Under the pieces are notes generated by a model. That model did no database searches. It saw only the letters and a program-made list of their open reading frames with translations, and had not been told where the DNA came from. Positions 51,130 to 62,385 of a stretch of DNA of 64,000 bases are shown here, piece after piece. The DNA comes from Sphingomonas telluris (GTDB lineage: Bacteria > Pseudomonadota > Alphaproteobacteria > Sphingomonadales > Sphingomonadaceae), in contig NZ_JAKZHW010000001.1 of assembly GCF_022568775.1 (NCBI RefSeq), positions 1,426,001 through 1,490,000 on the forward strand. The letters are read 5' to 3'. Within the stretch, counting starts at the first letter, position 1; each line of letters starts with the position of its first letter. Position numbers and translations under genes: made by a program.

Positions 51130-51144
51130 GAACATAAACGGAAC
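51130..51144 (+). promoter_or_regulatory. LexA (SOS) box in front of uvrA
   Basis: GAAC-N7-GAAC is the exact reverse complement of the alphaproteobacterial LexA box GTTC-N7-GTTC. It covers the likely transcription start just after the -10 element, so LexA would block uvrA until DNA damage. Confidence 0.85.
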
Positions 51145-51156
51145 GAAAACCAGCCG

Positions 51157-54141
<2,985 letters not shown>

Positions 54142-54174
54142 GAGGAGACCCCCAGTTCGGACTGACTTAGACAA

Positions 54175-56043
54175 TCACTGCAGAGCTAGTTTGTCCTGAA
54201 GGGTCGCGAGCACCTTCTCGAACGTCGCGAAAGTCTCTTCTAGGAGGGGAGTATAGTCCTGCGTGGCCAATAAAAGTTGGAAAAGCGCTGATCCCTTGGC
54301 CTTTAGCTTCGCCTCAGAGTCCAAGCCGCTGTCCTCAATCAACTTATGAACATCTTGCCCATAAATGCCTTCAAACGCAGACCCATTGAGCGAAGAATCA
54401 GCCTCATCCAACGTCATGATCTGCTCATCTTGAAAACGGTATTCGTCACGATACCTTTTGGCCTCTGATTTCCCCTTGGTATCCGCATCAAGGAGCACTA
54501 CAAAACTAAGTCCAAGCCCCCGAAGAACCGAAGCCACGATGCCCATCTCCCCGGCACCAAGCGCAGAGAAAACATGCAGATTGCTGTCGGGCGCGATCCT
54601 TCTCAAAAGATAGACGAAGGGATAGTAATCGAACTTACCTTCAACGACTATTGCTGGGCCAGTTAGCATCAAAGGGCTAAGCTTCACTCTCAGCGCATCT
54701 AGTGCTGGTTGAAAGTAAGTCATGCGTGTAGGATTATCTGAAACGAATCTTTTATATCTAATCGCTACTATATCGTTGCTGTTTGGGTAGAATGACGCAA
54801 AGTCCGCTTCATCCAGATCTATTGCGTTATTGTTGACTATATAGGCTTTCTCAAGCCAATTTGGGTTTATAAGGTAATGGCTGTGGGTCGAATATATAAT
54901 GCGATCCTTCGCACCCATGATTTTGTCGAAACTTTTCAGTAGTTCGACTTGCGCTGATGGATGTAGATGAGACGCCGGTTCATCAAATAGAAATACGGTT
55001 CCATGCTCGCTCGTGCCGGATGCTCTAAACTGCGTGAATAGCAAAAAGGAAAAGAACCAGCGAAAACCTAGTGAGCGTTCTTTTAAGACATACTTATATT
55101 GCTGCCTCTCGATGAGATGCGGCTCAACATAAACCGAATTTTCGCGCGCTTCATCGACACCCCATTTTAACTCAACCCGAAGTTGTAGCTCTTCCTTTTC
55201 GAGGATAAACTTCCACGCTCCCATTATAACGCGACTTATTTCGTTAGAAGCCGCTCTAACTACGCTGTCTACATGGTCCGTCTTACTAGCGTCGCTCAGC
55301 GCAGCTATACCATACTCATCTATGATCTTTTTCACTCTATCTAATATATGCGTATCAAGAGAGTACTTGGGATTGATGTGTTTCAGAACGTCTGAAAATA
55401 CTCTGCGGTAATAAGAATCTTTGACATCGTCTTCCAGAGTTTGGGTCAAATATATCCTGTCTGGCATGTCAAAAAGAAACGTCGGAAAATATACAATTTG
55501 TGGAATTCGCTTGTTTAGAACTGCGACTGCTGTTTGCCAGATAGGGTCTGATCCAACGTGGCAATTGTAGTCTATGTAACCGGAGTTTCCTTTCTTATAT
55601 TTGAAGCTGAGCCTCCAGAAGCGATTCCTTTTCTTTAAGGTACTATCTTCGAAGTCGAACGCCTGTTCGAGATTTAGATCTGATTCCAGTGAACCTGGGA
55701 CCAGCCGGACGTTATGCCTTGCCCAGAGCGCAGTCCTAACGGCCTCAATGTCAGATTCGTCCAGTTCAACGTCAGCCTCGATCGATATTCTATCGGTGAA
55801 CAGGCCCCGACGCTCCTTCGGTATGAAGGTTAGGGGATCTACTTCAGCGTAGACGGTCTCGAGGAGATTCTGTGTCTCTTCATCTGAAGATAGAAAGTTT
55901 GAAATCGCTTCTAGGACCGTGGTTTTTCCACTCTCATTGAGCCCGATCAAAGTCACGACTTTGCCCGGAGCACCCGCATCTAGCTCAATCGAAGTGTACT
56001 CTATCCCTCGAAAGTTGGAGATTGCAAAACGAAGCAGTTTCAC
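54175..56043 (-). CDS. OLD-family ATPase/TOPRIM endonuclease
   Basis: 622 residues. ABC-type ATPase: Walker A GLNESGKT (34-41), signature-like SLGFRWFFSF (~324), Walker B FLFDEPASHLHP (351-362), H-loop YSTHSHYL. C-terminal TOPRIM-like: VVEGKFDYYP (Glu468) and LLDADTKGK (Asp519/Asp521). The set defines overcoming-lysogenisation-defect nucleases (stand-alone class 1 if no helicase partner). Base and codon use are clearly AT-richer than every neighbour, with many ATA, TTA and AGA codons. No GajB-like helicase, reverse transcriptase or integrase adjoins. Likely a transferred one-gene defence cargo between uvrA and the next core gene. Confidence 0.9.
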   Translation of the reverse strand: MKLLRFAISNFRGIEYTSIELDAGAPGKVVTLIGLNESGKTTVLEAISNFLSSDEETQNLLETVYAEVDPLTFIPKERRGLFTDRISIEADVELDESDIEAVRTALWARHNVRLVPGSLESDLNLEQAFDFEDSTLKKRNRFWRLSFKYKKGNSGYIDYNCHVGSDPIWQTAVAVLNKRIPQIVYFPTFLFDMPDRIYLTQTLEDDVKDSYYRRVFSDVLKHINPKYSLDTHILDRVKKIIDEYGIAALSDASKTDHVDSVVRAASNEISRVIMGAWKFILEKEELQLRVELKWGVDEARENSVYVEPHLIERQQYKYVLKERSLGFRWFFSFLLFTQFRASGTSEHGTVFLFDEPASHLHPSAQVELLKSFDKIMGAKDRIIYSTHSHYLINPNWLEKAYIVNNNAIDLDEADFASFYPNSNDIVAIRYKRFVSDNPTRMTYFQPALDALRVKLSPLMLTGPAIVVEGKFDYYPFVYLLRRIAPDSNLHVFSALGAGEMGIVASVLRGLGLSFVVLLDADTKGKSEAKRYRDEYRFQDEQIMTLDEADSSLNGSAFEGIYGQDVHKLIEDSGLDSEAKLKAKGSALFQLLLATQDYTPLLEETFATFEKVLATLQDKLALQ

Positions 56044-56241
56044 TGACTGGATGCCCCAATATCATAAGGTAGACCCGGCAGATGTAAAACTGCCGTTACG
56101 AATCCTGAGAGTCCAGTAGATTGGATTTAGCGGGCTAGAGAGCGCCGCGAGGTTCGCGCGCAAACAGCTTGAGCTCGCCGCGCCCCGGCGCCAGCCCGCT
56201 ATGGGCGCTAGTCGCCACCCCTTGCTCACCGTTACCCCTCC
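56044..56241. other. 198-base gap flanking the OLD gene
   Basis: The first ~100 bases are AT-rich like the OLD gene and should contain its promoter; from about 56130 composition returns to core values. This marks the approximate right boundary of the acquired segment. No inverted or direct repeat was recognised by eye. Confidence 0.5.
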
Positions 56242-56952
56242 ATGGCAAACAGCCGCGACTTTCGCGGCAAGGGAAAGGGGCGTCAGGTGCAGTGTCAGGA
56301 ATGTGCTGCCGACGTGCCTGTGCTCCGGGAGTTCTGCCCGAATTGCGGAGCGCCGACGGACCCGGGCATTCGCGCTAGCCGGCGCGGCGCGCCGGTCGGA
56401 CGTTCGGAAGACGAGCTGCACGCAAACCGCAAAAAGGTGATCATCGGCGGCGCCGTGGTCCTGCTCGCGCTGGCGGCAGTGGGCAAGTTCGGGCTGACCG
56501 GCCCCGCGATCCACATCGACACCGACGGTCCGCGCAAGGGACCGACCGTCATCGAGGCGCAGCAGGTCTACGACGCCTATCGCGACGACCCCGGCTCTGC
56601 CGCTAAGCGGTTCAGGGGCCATGAAATGGTGGTGAGCGGCGAATTCCTGCGCCTCGTGCCGGACGGCTACGGCAGTCTCGACATGCGCCTGAAGACGTCC
56701 AATCCGGAAGCCCCGCTCGGCGCCGACCTCGCCGGCATCGCGATCGAAGACGCCAAGAAGCTGGTGCCGGGCCAGCGCGTAACCGTCAGCTGCAAGCGCA
56801 TGGCGGGTGGAGGCGACGACCCCTGGCTGCAGGACTGCGCGATCCAGCCCGGAGCGGAGAAGAGCAGCAGCGGGCCGGGCATCCCCGAACCGCCGGCCCC
56901 GCCCCCGCCTCCACCAGCGCCGCCCGCACCCGGAGGCGGAAGCGAAGGCTAA
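56242..56952 (+). CDS. zinc-ribbon membrane protein with OB-like domain
   Basis: 236 residues. Residues ~18-38 are a zinc ribbon (CQECAADV ... FCPNCGAP). One membrane helix at ~66-84 (VIIGGAVVLLALAAVGKFGL). The domain at ~100-195 (VIEAQQVYDAYRDDPGSAAKRFRG, GQRVTVSCKRM) resembles tRNA_anti-like OB proteins. The C-terminal ~30 residues are a Pro/Gly tail ([15 protein letters not shown]). Ligand unknown. Directly adjoins the next gene. Confidence 0.75.
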   Translation: MANSRDFRGKGKGRQVQCQECAADVPVLREFCPNCGAPTDPGIRASRRGAPVGRSEDELHANRKKVIIGGAVVLLALAAVGKFGLTGPAIHIDTDGPRKGPTVIEAQQVYDAYRDDPGSAAKRFRGHEMVVSGEFLRLVPDGYGSLDMRLKTSNPEAPLGADLAGIAIEDAKKLVPGQRVTVSCKRMAGGGDDPWLQDCAIQPGAEKSSSGPGIPEPPAPPPPPPAPPAPGGGSEG

Positions 56953-57363
56953 GTGGGCCGCCGTCGCGATCCCGACTTCAAGACCGGCCATCTCTGCCGC
57001 TTCTGCGGCGAGCTCGTCCCCTGGGGCACGATCCTCCGCCTGATCCGCGTCGACCCCGACACGCCGCCCTTTATGGTTCAGGAAAGCGCCTGCCACACCG
57101 AATGCCTGCGCAAGCACCTGCGCCCCGAAATGCCGCTGACCTTCCACCGCCACTGGCACGGCCGGACTCCGCTGCTCGATGACGCTGGGGACGTGGACGG
57201 CAAGCCATGCGCCATGTGCGCCAGGGACATCGCGCCGGCCGACCTCGTCCGCCTCCGCGTCCAAAAGCCCGTCGGGCCTCTCAAGGCGGCTGAATTCGAC
57301 GAGCAGACCCTGCCCCTCCACTTCGAATGCCTTGCCGCCGTCAGCACCTCGCGCCTGTTCTAG
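56953..57363 (+). CDS. Cys-rich hypothetical protein
   Basis: 136 residues, GTG start immediately after the stop of the previous gene (TAA GTG). Cys/His groups HLCRFCGEL, ACHTECLRKH, PCAMCARD and HFECLA resemble a pair of treble-clef-type zinc sites. Central HRHWHGR is His-rich. No family recognised. Probably translated by termination-reinitiation with the zinc-ribbon membrane protein, so the two may act together. Confidence 0.65.
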   Translation: MGRRRDPDFKTGHLCRFCGELVPWGTILRLIRVDPDTPPFMVQESACHTECLRKHLRPEMPLTFHRHWHGRTPLLDDAGDVDGKPCAMCARDIAPADLVRLRVQKPVGPLKAAEFDEQTLPLHFECLAAVSTSRLF

Positions 57364-57463
57364 GCTGGGCTTGTTGTTTTCAGTTCATGCATCAAATCGC
57401 GGCGCACAGTCGTTCTACCCCCCGAACTCACCGGCGTTTCCCGGATGAGATGAGGAAATTTGC

Positions 57464-58078
57464 ATGACCATGTTCAAGAGCGTTCTGACCGCCGCCGCGG
57501 TAATCGGCGGCCTCGCCGCCCCCGCCGCTGCGCAGTATCAGTACCAGGCGCCTGTGCCACAGCCGGCGCCGGGCCAACCGGGCTACGGCTATTATCCGCC
57601 GCAGCAGGGATATCAGCAGGGCTACGGCCAGCCGGGCTATGGTTATGGCCAGCCCGGTTATAGCCAGCAGGGCGATCTCGGCTCGATCATCGGCCAGCTG
57701 CTCGGCAACCGTTACAATGTGAACGACCGCACGGCCGTCCAACAGTGCGCGAGCGCGGCCATGGCTCAGGCCTCCAGCCAGTACCGCCCGCAGCCCTATG
57801 GCAACGCCTACGGTTACAACAACAACCGCGGCTATCAGCAGGGTTACGCCCCGAACATGCGGGTCACCGCGATCACCAATGTCGAGCGCCGGAACAACGG
57901 CCTTCGCGTATCCGGATTGCTGGACAGCCGCGGCGGCTACCCGCCTCACGGCCAGGCCTACGGTTATCAGAACAACGGCTATGCGGCGACCGGCGACCTG
58001 CGCTTCCGCTGCAACGTCGATTATCGCGGAGCCGTCACCAACGTCCGCATCAACCGCGCCAACACCTACCGCGGATAA
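57464..58078 (+). CDS. exported Gln/Tyr/Gly-rich protein
   Basis: 204 residues. Signal peptide MTMFKSVLTAAAVIGGLAAPAAA. Residues ~25-70 are low-complexity repeats of Tyr, Gln, Pro and Gly (QQGYQQGYGQPGYGYGQPGY). A conserved-looking part follows: LGSIIGQLLGNRYNVNDRTAVQQCASAA and VTAITNVERRNNGLRVSG...RFRCNVDYRG. Resembles secreted sphingomonad proteins of unknown role. GAGATGAGG precedes the start. Confidence 0.75.
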   Translation: MTMFKSVLTAAAVIGGLAAPAAAQYQYQAPVPQPAPGQPGYGYYPPQQGYQQGYGQPGYGYGQPGYSQQGDLGSIIGQLLGNRYNVNDRTAVQQCASAAMAQASSQYRPQPYGNAYGYNNNRGYQQGYAPNMRVTAITNVERRNNGLRVSGLLDSRGGYPPHGQAYGYQNNGYAATGDLRFRCNVDYRGAVTNVRINRANTYRG

Positions 58079-58085
58079 ACGGGGT

Positions 58086-58116
58086 CTGCCCGGCCGGCGT
58101 AAAGTCAGCCGGGCAG
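58086..58116 (+). terminator. hairpin after the Gln/Tyr-rich gene
   Basis: CTGCCCGGC and GCCGGGCAG form a perfect 9-bp stem with a 13-base loop eight bases after the stop. No U-run follows, so its efficiency is uncertain. Confidence 0.5.
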
Positions 58117-58335
58117 CCAACTCAAGCCAGCTGTAGCCGCGCCACAAGTCAGGCGAAACGGCAACCCGCTCGGATAAACCCTCGTTACGGCTCAGGTTTT
58201 TTACCGCCCGTACGAATCCTCAATTGCGCGGCACCCCGATGAGAGTCACACTCTCAATGGGTGAGGTGCCGCTTTCGATTCGATGGCGTCAGGGAGTGCG
58301 TGACCTACAACTGCCAACCGGGGCGGAGGCAGAAC

Positions 58336-58551
58336 ATGACGTCGAAGGATCGGGACTACTTCATGTTCCGTGCGGAACAGGAAACGCGGGCGGCACGGTG
58401 CGCCACCAACAGACAGGTGCGCGGCCGGCACGAAGAACTCGCCTGGCTTTACCAGATGCGCGTGCAGTTCTTCGACCGGGCGGACAGCCATGAGGCATTG
58501 GAACGGCACGAGGATCACGAGCCGATCATGCACATCAACGTCGCTGCCTAG
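58336..58551 (+). CDS. small hypothetical protein, paralogue A
   Basis: 71 residues from MTSKDRDYFMFRAEQE, with GGAGG six bases upstream. The longer frame from 58261 lacks a ribosome-binding site. Charged and helical: DRDYFMFRAEQETRAARCA then RGRHEELAWLYQMRVQF. The pattern DRDYxxxRAxQExxAAR...RHEELAxLYxxR is shared with the gene 185 bases downstream. No known domain. Cytoplasmic. Confidence 0.7.
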   Translation: MTSKDRDYFMFRAEQETRAARCATNRQVRGRHEELAWLYQMRVQFFDRADSHEALERHEDHEPIMHINVAA

Positions 58552-58735
58552 GCACGTTTCGTCGGCAGCGGGAGGTTCGCCGGAACAGCCGTAATCCTGC
58601 GTTCATTTCACGTGCGCACTTATTCGTCGTGCGGGTGTCACAAACGCCAAGCACAGTTCGGCAGGCATCGACTGCCGAGTCGGAAGCGGGGGCTTCCCTG
58701 TACGCGTTCTCAATCCTGAGGGGCGGAGAAGGGAT

Positions 58736-58960
58736 ATGAAGGCGGAAGACCGCGACTACTACCTCAAGCGCGCTTCGCAGGAGGACGACGCGGCCCGCAG
58801 CGCCGCCTCGCTAACCGCCCGCTGGCGTCACGAGGAGCTCGCAAGCCTATACCGCCTCCGCGCTCAGCAGCTCGCACGTACGGATGACGAAGAACCATCG
58901 GGCGCTATCGTCCCGGCCTTCATCCTCGTCCCGGCGCCGCCGGAGATCGAAGCCGCCTAG
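58736..58960 (+). CDS. small hypothetical protein, paralogue B
   Basis: 74 residues. EDRDYYLKRASQEDDAARSAA then WRHEELASLYRLRAQQL aligns with paralogue A, followed by an acidic, Pro-rich end. AGAAGGG lies about five bases before the ATG. The stop overlaps the next convergent gene by four bases. Function unknown; a tandem duplication is inferred. Confidence 0.7.
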   Translation: MKAEDRDYYLKRASQEDDAARSAASLTARWRHEELASLYRLRAQQLARTDDEEPSGAIVPAFILVPAPPEIEAA

Positions 58961-59277
58961 CGCGCGTTGCTCTTGATCGCTCGCGCGGCTTCGCGAGCCG
59001 CGAAGCCGAGGATCGTCCCAAGCCCGATCGCGCTGATGCCACCGGCCGACGAGGTCGCCTCTCCGGCATCCTTGGCGGCGTGCTTGGCCGCCTTGCCTGC
59101 CTTCTTCGCCGACTTCGATTTTGCCATCGCATCCGCGGCGGCAATCAGGCCAGCGGCCACGAGGTCGGCGACCAGTGGGTTCTGAAGCAGCGCGTACGCT
59201 TTTCCACCGCGCTTGCGCAGCTTCTTCGGAATCTTCACGCCGGCGATGTGCTTCGGCAGCTTTGTGGTTTTTGTCAT
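58957..59277 (-). CDS. hypothetical basic Ala/Lys-rich protein
   Basis: 106 residues. N-terminal KLPKHIAGVKIPKKLRKRGGK is strongly basic, followed by LLQNPLVADLVAAGLIAAADAMAKS, a Lys/Ala run (AKKAGKAAKHAAKDAG) and a Gly/Ala/Ile-rich segment ISAIGLGTILGFAAREAA. No family recognised. Its start is nine bases from the sodC stop on the same strand. Confidence 0.65.
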   Translation of the reverse strand: MTKTTKLPKHIAGVKIPKKLRKRGGKAYALLQNPLVADLVAAGLIAAADAMAKSKSAKKAGKAAKHAAKDAGEATSSAGGISAIGLGTILGFAAREAARAIKSNAR

Positions 59278-59285
59278 GGGGGACG

Positions 59286-59807
59286 CTATAGCACGGCGCA
59301 GGCGATGCGGTCGCCGCTATTGCCGCTCGGGTCCGTCTTCTCGTCGTCCTGCCCCGCGTGGATGACAAGGGCCGCCCCATCCGCATCCAGCAACACCGGT
59401 CCGTCCCCGAAGCCATCGCTGCTCACTCTCGCGCCCGGCACCAGCAGACCCGCCGTCAGCTTGCCGTCCGCGCCAACACCAAGGTTGCCTAGATCGCCCG
59501 TGTGATAGCCCGCGGGGTTCTGGTGACCGTGCTGCTTGCTCGTCGGATTCCAGTGCCCGCCGGCCGAGGTGAACTTCGGTCCCTCGCATTTGCCGACGGC
59601 GTGCAGGTGCGCGCCATGCATTCCTGCGGGAAGCCCAGTCGCGTCGATCCGCAGCGTCACGCCGGTATTCTCCGCGAACACGCGCACCGTACCGATGCTT
59701 GCACCACTCGCGTTTACGAGCGGCACCGTCGCCACAGGAACGTCGGGCGCGGCCATCGGGACGCAGCCCGCCAGACCCAATGCCAGAACACTGATACGCA
59801 ACATCAC
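59286..59807 (-). CDS. sodC: Cu/Zn superoxide dismutase, lipoprotein
   Basis: 173 residues. Signal with lipobox LGLAGC. Copper and zinc ligands: GAHLHAVGKC, GHWNPTSKQHG, GYHTGDLGN, VIHAGQDD. Cys in GKCEGP and RIACAVL provide the disulfide. Converts superoxide to H2O2 and O2 in the periplasm, membrane-anchored. Confidence 0.95.
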   Translation of the reverse strand: MMLRISVLALGLAGCVPMAAPDVPVATVPLVNASGASIGTVRVFAENTGVTLRIDATGLPAGMHGAHLHAVGKCEGPKFTSAGGHWNPTSKQHGHQNPAGYHTGDLGNLGVGADGKLTAGLLVPGARVSSDGFGDGPVLLDADGAALVIHAGQDDEKTDPSGNSGDRIACAVL

Positions 59808-59891
59808 TCTCTCCCGTTCGCAACTATGCGTGGCTTGCCTTTCTGTTCCGCTCCGCCAGACTTGTCGAGTTGGTGAGGGAGAGCGCTGGCG

Positions 59892-61463
59892 ATGAGCAAC
59901 GATACGACCTCACCGGCGCGCGCGTCGGGTTACGCCTGGTACGCGCTGATTCTGTTCGTGGTCGTCTACGTCTTCAACTTCATCGACCGGCAGATCGTCA
60001 GCATCCTCGCTGAAAGCATCAAGGCCGACCTGAAGCTCGACGACGCGCAGATTGGCTTCCTCTACGGCACCGCCTTCGCGGTCTTCTACGCCCTGTTCGG
60101 CATACCCCTCGGGCGCCTGGCCGACAGCTGGTACCGTGGCCGCCTGATGGCGATGGGGCTCGGACTTTGGTCGTCGATGACGGCCCTGTCCGGCCTGGCC
60201 CAGAACTTCGGGATGCTCGCCGCGGCTCGCATCGGCGTTGGGATAGGCGAGGCAAGCGCGTCTCCGGCCGCCTATTCGATGATCGCGGATTATTTTCCCA
60301 AGGAGCGGCGGGCAACCGCGCTCTCGATCTATTCGAGCGGCCTCTACATCGGCGGAGGCATCGCGCTTCCGCTGGGCGGCTTCGTCCTCGCCTGGTGGGC
60401 TCGCAACTATCCCGACTCCGCCATCGCTCCGTGGCAGGCCGCCTTCCTCGCCGTGGGTTTGCCCGGGCTGCTCCTCGCCATATGGATCTGGTCGCTCAAG
60501 GAACCCCTGCGCGGCGCGATCGACGGCCACGCCGCGGACATCGTGCGTCCGAATGCCTGGGGCGAGTTCGGCCGAGAACTGGTAGCAATCATTCCGCCGC
60601 TGACTTTGTTCAGCGTGGCGAGACTTCCCGGCGCTCTCGTCCCTAACTTGCTGGTTCTCGCCGTTAGCGTCGCAGGCGGATTCCTGCTCGGGAGCCTCAG
60701 CGGCGACTGGCCGCAATGGATCGCCTGGTGGCTCGGCATCTACGCCGTGTTCAGCTGGACCCAGTCCCTCAAGCGTCGCGACCCTGCCACCCACAAGCTT
60801 CTTTGGGGAACACCTGTCGCGACCATGCTTGTCGTCGCGTTCGGAAGCATCAGCTTCATGACCTACGCCGTGGCCTTCTGGATTCCGCCCTACCTGCTGA
60901 GAACCTTTTACGCGGGCCCGACCGACGTCGCCGTCTTCCTCAACGGATCGACCGCCGCGGAAGAAGTCTCCGCCCTATTCGGCTGGAGCGCCGCACTGGC
61001 TTCCGCAGTCGGCGTGATTGTGGGCGGGATCGTGAGCGACAAACTGCGCCGTCGCCACCCCGGCGGAAGGCTCTACGTGAACATGGCCGCGATCATCCTG
61101 CCCGCGCCCGCAATCTTCTGGGCGTTCACGACGGATAACCTCGTCACCTTCTACCTGCTCGCTCCGTACATCAGCCTCTGCAGCGCGCTCTGGGTCGGCG
61201 CGGCGGTGGCAACGCTTCAGGATCTGGTGTTGCCCAGAATGCGCGGAACGGCCGGCGCTACCTACGTGCTCGGGACATCCATGGTCGGCCTCGCGCTCGG
61301 CCCTTATTGTGCAGGCAAGGTCGCGGCCATCACCGGCAGCCTCGCGACGGGCATCTTCTCGCTGTACGTCGTTCCGCCGTTCACGCTAGTCGCCCTGTGG
61401 ATCGCCTCACGCCGCATCGGCGACCTCGAAGCCACCCGAGAAGAACGCGCCTCATCGGCCTAG
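59892..61463 (+). CDS. MFS transporter (spinster-like)
   Basis: 523 residues and about 12-13 hydrophobic helices. Opening YAWYALILFVVVYVFNFIDRQIVSILAESIK, the loop 2-3 motif GIPLGRLADSWYRGRLMAMG and RIGVGIGEASASPAAYSMIADYF are typical of the spinster/hexuronate-like MFS branch common in sphingomonads. An extra ~90-residue segment sits near the centre (LFSVARLPGALVPNLL, FLLGSLSGDWPQWIAWWLG). Substrate unknown; inner membrane. Confidence 0.92.
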   Translation: MSNDTTSPARASGYAWYALILFVVVYVFNFIDRQIVSILAESIKADLKLDDAQIGFLYGTAFAVFYALFGIPLGRLADSWYRGRLMAMGLGLWSSMTALSGLAQNFGMLAAARIGVGIGEASASPAAYSMIADYFPKERRATALSIYSSGLYIGGGIALPLGGFVLAWWARNYPDSAIAPWQAAFLAVGLPGLLLAIWIWSLKEPLRGAIDGHAADIVRPNAWGEFGRELVAIIPPLTLFSVARLPGALVPNLLVLAVSVAGGFLLGSLSGDWPQWIAWWLGIYAVFSWTQSLKRRDPATHKLLWGTPVATMLVVAFGSISFMTYAVAFWIPPYLLRTFYAGPTDVAVFLNGSTAAEEVSALFGWSAALASAVGVIVGGIVSDKLRRRHPGGRLYVNMAAIILPAPAIFWAFTTDNLVTFYLLAPYISLCSALWVGAAVATLQDLVLPRMRGTAGATYVLGTSMVGLALGPYCAGKVAAITGSLATGIFSLYVVPPFTLVALWIASRRIGDLEATREERASSA

Positions 61464-61627
61464 CTGCCGAGGTCGAATGGCAGCGTGACCGGCCGGGACT
61501 TCGCATAATCGCCAACCTGCGCGACGCCGACGGTGACCAACCCCGTCACGCCGACAAGCGCGTCCGCAGGTACGATCAGCTTCGGCGACGATGCCTCGAA
61601 GCTGAGCGTCCCTGTCGAATGTTCCAT
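61460..61627 (-). CDS. possible 55-residue protein
   Basis: Start ATG 61627 with AAGGGA a few bases before. The product begins MEHSTGTLSFEASSPKLIV and ends RPVTLPFDLGS, with GC-ending codons throughout as in real genes of this genome. Stop overlaps the MFS stop by four bases. A beta-rich short domain without known family. Against it: its start overlaps the start of the opposite gene at 61619. Only one of the two starts may be right. Confidence 0.4.
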   Translation of the reverse strand: MEHSTGTLSFEASSPKLIVPADALVGVTGLVTVGVAQVGDYAKSRPVTLPFDLGS

Positions 61628-61999
61628 CGTTCCCTTGCTCTTCTGGCCCTCGCCGGCGCTTCAAATGCGAATGTCGCGACCGTCGATCCGAACAATGATT
61701 CCGACTGGGCCGTGCTTTTCGAATTCTTCGACAGGATGGCCGCCGCCAAGCAGGCTCCGACCGATATCCGGAAAGAACTGTTGATCATGGGCCTCTGGTT
61801 CGAAACGGTCTGGGATCGGGATCATCCCGGTGAGAACCCCCGGCAGGGCGAGCATTTTACCGCGATGGTCAAAGCCATGGGCGAAGACCCGAAAGCCTAT
61901 CGCGATACGCTCAATGCCTGCGCGGCGCGTGCGAACGCAGATCCGATCTTCAACGCGTTCGCGACGGAGCTTCGTAATGCCAAGCCGCCCAAGCCCTAA
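61619..61999 (+). CDS. hypothetical small protein with signal-like N-terminus
   Basis: 126 residues. MFHRSLALLALAGASNA resembles a signal peptide; then DWAVLFEFFDRMAAAKQAP, ELLIMGLWFETVWDRDHPGENP and DTLNACAARANADPIFNAFA. The ribosome-binding site is poor and a start further in is possible. The 3' end overlaps the prohead protease stop by four bases. No family recognised. Confidence 0.5.
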   Translation: MFHRSLALLALAGASNANVATVDPNNDSDWAVLFEFFDRMAAAKQAPTDIRKELLIMGLWFETVWDRDHPGENPRQGEHFTAMVKAMGEDPKAYRDTLNACAARANADPIFNAFATELRNAKPPKP

Positions 62000-62385
62000 T
62001 CTGCCTCGACCACATGTACCCGCGCGAGCCGCTGCATCGGCTTCGCGACGAGGCTGACCTCAACCAGGGCGAGATCAATCAACTCACGATGCGCGCCCGA
62101 CCGCGCCTCGCGTACTCGATAGCCGAAGCTGAGCCCGTCGAGCTTCCCACTCTGCAGCAGCAACCCGGCCCGCGCATCGTCGACCCGCGCAATCACGCGC
62201 AGCCCGCGCTTGTCCTCGGACAGATGCTCGATCCGCCCGAGAACCCGCCCCGCCTTGTGCTGCCACAGCAAAGGCACCTCCCCCGCCCGCCTCAGCGCGT
62301 CCGCGAACGCGCCCTTGCGGATGATGTCGCCGCCACTGTCCGGCCGGTCGAACACCGCCGCATATCCCGCAAAGCGCACGCTCAT
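61996..62385 (-). CDS. HK97-family prohead protease (gene-transfer-agent-like)
   Basis: 129 residues from the ATG that forms ATGA with the previous stop. MSVRFAGYAAVFDRPDSGGDIIRKGAF, LLWQHKAGRVLGRI (His) and SGKLDGLSFGYRV (Ser) are U35-family protease motifs. It normally processes the capsid protein, whose gene should follow. Here none follows on this strand before the MFS gene. Confidence 0.88.
   Translation of the reverse strand: MSVRFAGYAAVFDRPDSGGDIIRKGAFADALRRAGEVPLLWQHKAGRVLGRIEHLSEDKRGLRVIARVDDARAGLLLQSGKLDGLSFGYRVREARSGAHRELIDLALVEVSLVAKPMQRLARVHVVEAD

Noticed and set aside
54175..56043. Gabija system
   Set aside because: The OLD protein lacks an adjacent UvrD-like GajB gene; the only UvrD-like gene is at the other end of the window.
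57540..57670. Tandem repeat / CRISPR-like pattern
   Set aside because: Repetition is from Gly/Tyr/Gln codons inside a gene; no constant repeat with unique spacers.
58160..58190. EcfG-type stress promoter before paralogue A
   Set aside because: GCAAC with CGTT at 17-base spacing has a mismatch in the -35 and lies ~150 bases from the start; too weak.
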